A stretch of 28,579 bases of DNA, taken from contig NZBG01000038.1 in NCBI GenBank assembly GCA_002687795.1, positions 1 to 28,579 on the forward strand, given 5' to 3'. The position numbers and the translations under genes are program-made. Under the pieces are notes generated by a model, which worked only from the letters and a program-made list of their open reading frames with translations, did not search any database and was not told the DNA's origin. Of the stretch, positions 22,920 through 28,579 are shown piece by piece. The stretch is from Candidatus Woesearchaeota archaeon (GTDB lineage Archaea > Nanobdellota > Nanobdellia > Woesearchaeales > GCA-2687795). Numbering within the stretch: position 1 is the first letter of the stretch; each line of letters begins with the position of its first letter.

Positions 22920-23614
22920 TGTTCAAGAACCCATTTAAACTGTCAACTGAAACAAGAGGAGTTGAAAGCCAGGATGTGCATGGCTCTTTCTTTAAATGGT
23001 TTTACAGGAAACCTTCCCTGCCTATCGCAAGGCTGCTCTCTAAGACAAGGATAACGCCTAACCAGGTAACGGTTTTGGGGTTTATCATAAAGCTGGTGGC
23101 TGCCTTTTTTTATTCATTAGGAAGTTTTCCTTATTTCATCTTTGGCTCTGTTATTCTTTATATCTCGATCCTGTTTGATTTTATCGACGGCTCTCTTGCA
23201 AGAATAAAGGGGATGCAGAGCAAGAGAGGAGAGTTTTTGGATAAGATCCTTGACGATATAGGGAAGAATGCGCTCTTTCTTGCTATAATGTATGGCTTGT
23301 ACACAAACACAGGCGACTATTTGGTCTGGGTTTTCGGGTTTTTGGCTATTACCTCTTCCCTTATGATGAGCTTTATGCATGCGCTTTTCCAGTGGCTGTT
23401 CCCTGAAGCGCCCAGGATTATTGAAAGCGAGAAGAAGGGCAGGTTCTTTGTGAGGCATTTTTCATATATAGAGCCTTTTATCTATAACATGATGATCCTT
23501 TTCGGGTTGTTTGGCAAGCTTTACTGGTATCTTGTTATCTGCGGGATATATGGATGGATATTCATGGCTGGTTCTTTCTTTATTATACTCAGAAAAACAG
23601 GCAAAATAATTTAA
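22916..23614 (+). CDS. CDP-alcohol phosphotransferase (integral membrane)
   Basis: The 232-aa membrane protein carries the complete family motif D88-x2-D91-G92-x2-A95-R96-x8-G105-x3-D109-x3-D113, which binds two metal ions and the CMP part of the donor. About five or six hydrophobic segments span the membrane (about 52-70, 74-90, 116-133, 136-160, 188-205, 208-226). Such enzymes transfer a phospho-alcohol headgroup from CDP- or CMP-activated donors to an alcohol acceptor. With the cytidylyltransferase overlapping upstream, transfer of a phosphonate headgroup to a lipid or membrane glycan is likely; ordinary archaeal phospholipid synthesis is the alternative. Confidence 0.9.
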   Translation: MMFKNPFKLSTETRGVESQDVHGSFFKWFYRKPSLPIARLLSKTRITPNQVTVLGFIIKLVAAFFYSLGSFPYFIFGSVILYISILFDFIDGSLARIKGMQSKRGEFLDKILDDIGKNALFLAIMYGLYTNTGDYLVWVFGFLAITSSLMMSFMHALFQWLFPEAPRIIESEKKGRFFVRHFSYIEPFIYNMMILFGLFGKLYWYLVICGIYGWIFMAGSFFIILRKTGKII

Positions 23615-23640
23615 AGACTAATGGAATCTTTGGGATTAAG

Positions 23641-24702
23641 ATGAACAAACTTGCTGAAGCGCTGTATAGAGCCTATGGAAACCTGGTGCATCATATACCC
23701 GGGGGCTATAGCTTGCTGCCACCGCTTATTATATGGAACGTGACATACAAATGTAATCTAAGGTGCAAAATGTGCGCAAGGTATGGTGAGGGGGGCACAA
23801 GGGAGATAGATATAAAGGGTGAGCTTGAGCTTAATGATTTTAAGAATATAATTGATGATATAAAGAAATCTTATAGGCTTCTCAAACCTTTTATCGGCAT
23901 TACAGGGGGAGAGCCTTTTATGAGGAAGGATATTTTTGATATATTGGCTTATCTTAAAGGCTTTAGGTTTAGCATTACCACTAATTTTACAGCCCTGGAT
24001 GAGGAGAGGATAAAAAGGTTGGCAAGGTGCAGGCCTAAGCAGATAAGGATATCCATAGACGGGCCTGAAAAGGTTCATGACAGAATAAGGGGTGTTAAAG
24101 GCACTTTTAGCAAGGCTATGAGCAATATCAGCATCCTGAGGAAATATGCGGATATTCCAATAAGGTTTAATTGCGCGATAAGCAAGGATAACATGGAGCA
24201 TTTGGAAGATGTTGTCAGAGTAGCTAAAGAGAACAAGGTGAAGCTTAATTTCCAGCATCTTATTTTCATGCGGGATATTCATCTGGAGCTGCATAAGAAT
24301 GCAACAAAAAAATTCCTGGGGCAGGAGCTTAAGACCTCTGCAACCTTATGCTCTTTTACAGAAGAGGAGGCTAACAGGCTGATTGAGAATGTTAAAAAGG
24401 CTAAACATCTGGCGGAGAAGCTGGATGTTGAGCTGAGCTTTTTGCCTGAGCTTGATTATAAAGAGATGAAAAAATATTATGGAAATCCTGTGTACTGGGC
24501 GTCAAGAAAGTGCACTTTCCCCTGGAACACTGCCAGGATTGATAACTTCGGCAACCTTCTTGCCTGCATGGGATATTATTATGGAAATTTAAGGGAAAAT
24601 AAGTTTAAGAAGGCCTGGAACGGGCTTAAGGCAAGAAAGTTCAGAAAAGTGCTGAAAAAGGTGGGGGTTTTCCCGGGATGTTTGAGGTGCTGTAAGTTAT
24701 AA
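23641..24702 (+). CDS. Radical SAM protein with SPASM-like C-terminal cysteines
   Basis: The start at 23641 gives 353 aa with the [4Fe-4S] motif CNLRCKMC (C38, C42, C45), GGEPF for SAM binding (ITGGEPFMR) and five C-terminal cysteines (291, 309, 347, 350, 351) in FGNLLAC and GCLRCC contexts, as in SPASM/twitch domains that hold extra clusters. An upstream ATG (23554) lies inside the phosphotransferase gene and adds residues with no family match. Function is unknown; relatives modify peptides or act in cofactor or lipid chemistry. It is 26 nt downstream of the phosphotransferase, so it probably belongs to the same unit. Confidence 0.85.
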   Translation: MNKLAEALYRAYGNLVHHIPGGYSLLPPLIIWNVTYKCNLRCKMCARYGEGGTREIDIKGELELNDFKNIIDDIKKSYRLLKPFIGITGGEPFMRKDIFDILAYLKGFRFSITTNFTALDEERIKRLARCRPKQIRISIDGPEKVHDRIRGVKGTFSKAMSNISILRKYADIPIRFNCAISKDNMEHLEDVVRVAKENKVKLNFQHLIFMRDIHLELHKNATKKFLGQELKTSATLCSFTEEEANRLIENVKKAKHLAEKLDVELSFLPELDYKEMKKYYGNPVYWASRKCTFPWNTARIDNFGNLLACMGYYYGNLRENKFKKAWNGLKARKFRKVLKKVGVFPGCLRCCKL

Positions 24703-24706
24703 TAAA

Positions 24707-26140
24707 ATGAAAATAGCATTAGTCAACCGCCTTGATCTGTTTTTAAGGGAAAAGAAAAAGTTTTCAACAGATATGTTTCCTCTTGGCCTGGCAATAGTTG
24801 CAAGCGTTATGAGGAATGCAGGGTTTAAGCCTGTTCTGTTTGATACAAACATTAATGATATGAGTGTTGATGAGCTGTCAGGCAAGCTTGTTGATTTCGA
24901 TGTTGTTTGTATGAGCATCCTGTACGGCTCTACTATGGGGTATTATTTAGAGCTTATTGAGAAGATCAAGAAAAAGAACCCTAACATCAAGGTGGTTGTG
25001 GGTGGGCCGATGCCAACCTCAATGCCAAAGGAATTTCTTGAGCAGACAAGCGCTGATGTTGTGGTTGTGGGTGAGGGTGAGACAACAACAGTGGAGCTTC
25101 TGAATGCTGTTGAGAAGAGAATGCCGCTTGATAATGTCAAAGGCATCTATTTCAGGGAAAACAACAGGATTAAGGTTAATCCCCCACAGAAGCATATTGA
25201 AAACATGGATGACGTTCCTTTTCCTGCCTGGGACCTTTTTGATATCAAGAGGTATTTCACTGATATAAAAGTAAGTCCCGGGAAAAGGGCTTTTTCAGTG
25301 ATCACAAGCAGAGGCTGCCCATATAACTGCCAGTTCTGCACGCATGCCTTTGGCAGAAGATGGAAAGGCCAGTCAGTGGAAAGAATCATGGCAGAGATCC
25401 AGGAGCTGAAGTCTAAGTATAAGATTGATGCCTTAAGGCTGGTTGACGATAATTTCATCTTTGAGCGCAGTAGGGTTATTGAGTTCTCCAAGGCAATTAA
25501 GAAGGAGGATATAAAATGGATTTGCCTTGGTCGTGTGAATAATGTTGATAAGGAAATGGTCCTGACTATGAAAAGTTCAGGATGCGTTTCTATTCAGAAC
25601 GGCATTGAATCTGCCAGCGACAGAGTTTTGAAAGTTATGCAAAAAGGGTTTACTGTAAGGCAGCTTTATGATTATGTTAAGCTGATGAAAAATGTAAAAA
25701 TGCTTGTTAAAGGAAGCCTTATGCTGGGGGTGCCTACGGAGACAAAACAGGATGCTATGCAGACGTTGAAGTTTGCTAAGCATGTTATTAAAAACGTAAA
25801 AGGCTCTATGCTTTCCTGCGGGTATTTTAATATAAGGCCTAATATCCCCTGGTACCATCTGGCTATCTGCAAAGGCCTGAAGCCTTTGACAATCAGGCAG
25901 TGGATTGACATAGACCTGCGCAAAGGAGTTTATTTTAATATGAGCGCAATGACTGAGAAAGAGCTGAAGGAGATGTTCATGAGAATCAACATGGCCACAT
26001 TGATGAGCAGGGTTGGACTTAAAAGGGCTGCATCTTATTTATTCAACATAAAGAACATAAAACAGGAGTTTATTCCTTTCTTTTTTAGGAAGTTATCTTC
26101 ACAGAGGGGAGAGGGTTCTCAACCGTCAAAACCTTTATAA
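24707..26140 (+). CDS. B12-binding-domain radical SAM protein (first of a pair)
   Basis: The 477-aa protein has an N-terminal cobalamin-binding-like Rossmann domain (about 1-150, with VVGGPMPTSMP and VVGEGE), the radical SAM motif SRGCPYNCQFC (about 201-211) and a TIM-barrel half with LVDDNF, followed by GIESASDRVLKVMQKG. The order is that of class B radical SAM methylases and related enzymes. The DxHxxG base-off cobalamin motif is not seen, as in many members. Its start is 5 nt after the previous stop. Possible jobs are C-methylation or another carbon-centred modification of a lipid, sugar or phosphonate. The product cannot be predicted from sequence. Confidence 0.88.
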   Translation: MKIALVNRLDLFLREKKKFSTDMFPLGLAIVASVMRNAGFKPVLFDTNINDMSVDELSGKLVDFDVVCMSILYGSTMGYYLELIEKIKKKNPNIKVVVGGPMPTSMPKEFLEQTSADVVVVGEGETTTVELLNAVEKRMPLDNVKGIYFRENNRIKVNPPQKHIENMDDVPFPAWDLFDIKRYFTDIKVSPGKRAFSVITSRGCPYNCQFCTHAFGRRWKGQSVERIMAEIQELKSKYKIDALRLVDDNFIFERSRVIEFSKAIKKEDIKWICLGRVNNVDKEMVLTMKSSGCVSIQNGIESASDRVLKVMQKGFTVRQLYDYVKLMKNVKMLVKGSLMLGVPTETKQDAMQTLKFAKHVIKNVKGSMLSCGYFNIRPNIPWYHLAICKGLKPLTIRQWIDIDLRKGVYFNMSAMTEKELKEMFMRINMATLMSRVGLKRAASYLFNIKNIKQEFIPFFFRKLSSQRGEGSQPSKPL

Positions 26141-26142
26141 GT
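26133..26142 (+). promoter_or_regulatory. Possible internal TATA box before the last radical SAM gene
   Basis: CTTTATAAGT overlaps the stop codon of the preceding gene and is about 27 nt upstream of the ATG at 26165, fitting a leaderless start. Confidence 0.4.
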
Positions 26143-26164
26143 TTGCCTTGATTCCCCGGGAGCT

Positions 26165-27613
26165 ATGAAAGTCTTATTTGTTTACCCGAAAACATACTAC
26201 AGGAGAGCTTTGCCTCTTGGGATTGCTTACATTGCAGCAGTTCTAAGGGAAAACGGCCATACCGTTAAGGTATATGACCCAGCTCCTTATGAAAAGGTTT
26301 CTTTCAGAGGCTTCTTAAGAAAATTTGACCCAGAGGTTGTGGGATTTTCATCCACCACATTGCAGATGCTGAACACTTTAGAGATGCTTAGGGTTGTTAA
26401 GGATGTTAACCCTAACATTTACACTATCCTTGGAGGAGTGCATCCCACTTCAGACCCAGGAACCACGCTCGCAAACAAAAATGTAGATTTCGTTGTTTTT
26501 GGAGAGGGTGAAGAAACCACGCGCGAGCTTATTGATTTCCTGGAGAAAGGCAAAGACATAAGCAGCGTTAAAGGAATAGGATACAAAAAAGAAGGCCAAA
26601 AGTTCACGGAAAGAAGGCCTTATATAGAAGATATTGACAGCCTGCCCTTCCCTGCAAGAGACCTTTTCCCTATGAAATGGTACAGCCAGGCTACCACAAC
26701 CATCAGAGGATCGTGGCTCAGGACAACAAACATTATGACCTCCAGGGGCTGCCCTTATAACTGCATATACTGCGCAAGCAAGGTCATGTGGAACAGGAAT
26801 TTCAGGATGAACTCTGCGGAAAGGGTTGTTGATGAGATGGAATTTATCATAAACAAATACAAGCTTGAGGCTTTGATACTTGTTGATGACACTTTTTATA
26901 TCAACAAAAAAAGAATCTTAAATATCTGCAGTGAAATAAAGAAAAGAAAGCTTGACTTTGTATGGGCTGCGCAGTCAAGGATTGACAACGATGATGAGGA
27001 AATCATCAAGGCAATCTCAGGCGCTGGTTGCATCCAGCTTGCATTCGGTGTTGAGTCTGGCTCAAATAAGGTTTTGAAAGGCATGAACAAATTAACCAGC
27101 GCAGAAAAAGCAGTGCCTGCCTTCAGGCTATGCCAGAAATATGGGTTAAGGACTTTAGCAAACTTTATGATTGGCAACCCTGAGGAAACAATGGAAGATA
27201 TTGAAAAATCGCGCAGGCTTGCTCATGCATTAAAAGCAGATTTTGTTGATTTCTATATAACCACCCCTTTTCCCGGGACAGAGCTTCTTGAGTTAGCGAA
27301 AAAGAATGGCTGGATTAAAGAAGATTTTGATAAAAACCTAAACAGCTTCAAACTAGATGAAGAATCGCCTATGGAAATAAATTTTACCTCAAAGCAGTTA
27401 GTGGCGTTAAGGAACAAGCTAAGAAAAGAGTTTATCAGCGAAAAGCTAAGCCATTACATAAAGAACCCAAAGTTCATAAAGGATGCCCTGCTGATTGCAT
27501 TAACCAACCCTTCCCTTGCCCCAAAAATAATCTCTAAATACATAAAGACAAGGGATCTGGAAGCTTCCCTGCGCGAGTTTGAAAACGTCCAGAGGGCTAG
27601 GAGATTTCCTTAG
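26165..27613 (+). CDS. B12-binding-domain radical SAM protein (second of a pair)
   Basis: The 482-aa protein has the same architecture as its upstream neighbour: a cobalamin-binding-like domain (MKVLFVYPKTYYRRALPLGIAYIAAVLRENGH, then ILGGVHPTSDP and VVFGEGEETTREL), the cluster motif SRGCPYNCIYC (about 197-207), LVDDTFYINKKR and FGVESGSNKVLKGMNK. The DxHxxG motif is absent here too. Low overall similarity between the two suggests different substrates. It may use its own promoter. The last 17 nt overlap the convergent membrane-protein gene. It is the final plus-strand gene of the cluster; the target of the modification is unknown. Confidence 0.88.
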   Translation: MKVLFVYPKTYYRRALPLGIAYIAAVLRENGHTVKVYDPAPYEKVSFRGFLRKFDPEVVGFSSTTLQMLNTLEMLRVVKDVNPNIYTILGGVHPTSDPGTTLANKNVDFVVFGEGEETTRELIDFLEKGKDISSVKGIGYKKEGQKFTERRPYIEDIDSLPFPARDLFPMKWYSQATTTIRGSWLRTTNIMTSRGCPYNCIYCASKVMWNRNFRMNSAERVVDEMEFIINKYKLEALILVDDTFYINKKRILNICSEIKKRKLDFVWAAQSRIDNDDEEIIKAISGAGCIQLAFGVESGSNKVLKGMNKLTSAEKAVPAFRLCQKYGLRTLANFMIGNPEETMEDIEKSRRLAHALKADFVDFYITTPFPGTELLELAKKNGWIKEDFDKNLNSFKLDEESPMEINFTSKQLVALRNKLRKEFISEKLSHYIKNPKFIKDALLIALTNPSLAPKIISKYIKTRDLEASLREFENVQRARRFP

Positions 27614-28526
27614 GCTTTTTCTTCCTGGCAAACAAAAAGAATAACAAGACAGATGTTATATAGGAAGCTGATAAAAGCAGTATATACATGGAAGATGAAA
27701 TGCCTGTACTGATCCCTATCTTTGAATATAAGTAAACCCCCAAAGATTCCTTGATTCCTATCCCCTGCAGTGTGAGAGGGATAAATGAGGCGATAAATGT
27801 CATTGTCATAATCACGAATATTTTTATTAAAGGCACAGATGAGCCAAGCAATAGGAATATATAATATATTATGCAGATTTGCACTAAGGTCTTAGCCAGG
27901 ATAAGAAAAAAGCTGGCCAGAATTCTGTTAGGGTAAGCCCCGGGGTATGAATAAAGGATTTTTGAGAAACCCCTGAAATACTTTGAGTATGACCTTAATA
28001 TATACTTCTTAATTAGCGTTCTCCCCCTGTTGGTCAAAACAAAGAAAGCAGCGACAGCAAAGATCGCAAGCAGGCTTAAAACAAGCTTTAGGGTTTGTAT
28101 TCCTGTAAAAAACATTGTAAAGCCGATTACAGCAAAAACAAGGAAAAAGGAGACAGTGATGAGCTTGCTAATAACAAAAACCGCTGAAGACCTGCCGGGC
28201 TCAACACCCTTTTTTTTAAGGAAATATATGATCAGCAGCTCGCCGATCTTCCCCGGCACATAAAGCGCTGTGGCCCAGGTTAAGGAGTAGGACTTGAACA
28301 GTTCCCATAAGGAAATATTCTCAAAAGGCTGAAGAAGAACTTTTAGGTTTAAGGTGCTGATAAAGATAACAGCCAATGCCATCAGGATTGTAAGGCTTAG
28401 ATAAAAAGGGTTTACTTCAGACAGTGTCTGGTAAATGTTATTAAAGCCAACCTTATAGAATAGGATTAATAGAATTAATAATCCTGCAAGAATCTTCATA
28501 AAGCCAAATATCCTTTTCTTCTTCAT
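27597..28526 (-). CDS. Lysylphosphatidylglycerol synthase TM-region/UPF0104 family membrane protein (AglD/flippase-like)
   Basis: The 309-aa protein is almost entirely membrane-embedded, with about seven or eight hydrophobic helices (first at about 10-27, last at about 280-302). YVPGKIGELLIIYFLKKKG (about 93-111) and PLTLQGIGIKESLGVYLY are characteristic of the LPG_synthase_TM/UPF0104 family, found in archaea next to glycosyltransferases and thought to help flip or modify lipid-linked glycans. It converges with the radical SAM gene and overlaps it by 17 nt, so it may be a separate unit even though it fits the envelope theme of the cluster. Substrate unknown. Confidence 0.82.
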   Translation of the reverse strand: MKKKRIFGFMKILAGLLILLILFYKVGFNNIYQTLSEVNPFYLSLTILMALAVIFISTLNLKVLLQPFENISLWELFKSYSLTWATALYVPGKIGELLIIYFLKKKGVEPGRSSAVFVISKLITVSFFLVFAVIGFTMFFTGIQTLKLVLSLLAIFAVAAFFVLTNRGRTLIKKYILRSYSKYFRGFSKILYSYPGAYPNRILASFFLILAKTLVQICIIYYIFLLLGSSVPLIKIFVIMTMTFIASFIPLTLQGIGIKESLGVYLYSKIGISTGISSSMYILLLSASYITSVLLFFLFARKKKPKEIS

Positions 28527-28537
28527 TACATCTAAAG

Positions 28538-28569
28538 GATACCTTGGGCTTTAGCCCAAGTTGTAGTCC
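28538..28569 (+). mobile_element. TTTA-loop hairpin resembling the left-edge IS200/IS605-type end
   Basis: GATACC leads into CTTGGGC-TTTA-GCCCAAG (28543-28560), a perfect 7-bp stem with the same loop and the same GATACC lead as the hairpin at 59-82. The trailing sequence (TTGTAG) lacks the AGGTTCA found at the left edge, so this could be a related right end, a solo hairpin or a chance match. The window stops 19 nt later. Confidence 0.35.
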
Positions 28570-28579
28570 ACAGCTACTC

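Noticed and set aside
23554..23640. Upstream start for the SPASM-like radical SAM protein
   Set aside because: It lies within the end of the CDP-alcohol phosphotransferase gene and adds 29 residues without family match; ATG 23641 gives the normal N-terminus.
1..28579. CRISPR array or rRNA genes
   Set aside because: No regularly spaced direct repeats and no rRNA-like conserved sequence were seen on either strand.

Overview
The window looks like a chromosomal piece from an AT-rich archaeon, most likely a DPANN lineage (Woesearchaeota/Pacearchaeota-like). Archaeal markers are RadB, Trm1, an Sm-like protein next to ribosomal protein L37e, class III prepilin signal peptides, TATA-box promoters 25-30 nt upstream of start codons (leaderless style), and an intron-containing tRNA-Arg. 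The lineage is an inference from gene content and compact style; no marker gene was compared with a database.

Layout. 1-95: hairpin-rich stretch like the right end of an IS200/IS605 (TnpB/omega-RNA) element. 157-3919 (minus): UbiB/ABC1-type kinase, Trm1, RadB and a 58-aa zinc-ribbon protein. 4054-6512 (plus): iron-sulfur/cysteine operon of an HTH regulator with a cysteine-rich tail, cysteine desulfurase, serine acetyltransferase and IscU-type scaffold; a perfect 14-bp palindrome lies between its TATA box and start. 6515-8087: accessory stretch with a free-standing LAGLIDADG homing endonuclease, a 90-aa zinc-ribbon protein and several unexplained inverted-repeat structures. 8088-11739 (minus): five pilin-like genes. 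11827-12252 (minus): L37e and Sm-like protein. 12333-12639: a structured non-coding segment bounded by a partial duplication of a tRNA 3' end, and tRNA-Arg(TCT) with an 18-nt intron in the anticodon stem. 12734-27613 (plus): a long cell-surface biosynthesis cluster. 27597-28526 (minus): a multi-spanning flippase-like membrane protein. The window ends with another TTTA-loop hairpin like the one at its start.

The most interesting system is the plus-strand cluster. UDP-xylose synthase, a dTDP-rhamnose 4-epimerase-like enzyme and a GT4 glycosyltransferase are followed by PEP mutase fused to a nucleotidyltransferase, phosphonopyruvate decarboxylase, a glutamine-dependent amidotransferase (AsnB type), an aldehyde dehydrogenase resembling phosphonoacetaldehyde dehydrogenase, a LicC/PntC-like cytidylyltransferase, a CDP-alcohol phosphotransferase and three radical SAM enzymes. 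Read together, it can build a C-P bond (PEP to phosphonopyruvate to phosphonoacetaldehyde), convert the aldehyde to a carboxylate, possibly amidate it, activate a phosphonate as a CMP derivative and transfer it to a lipid or glycan alcohol. The usual aminotransferase that makes 2-aminoethylphosphonate is absent, so the end product may be unusual. The first two steps are established for these enzyme families; the carboxylate/amide branch, the membrane destination and the radical SAM tailoring are inference.
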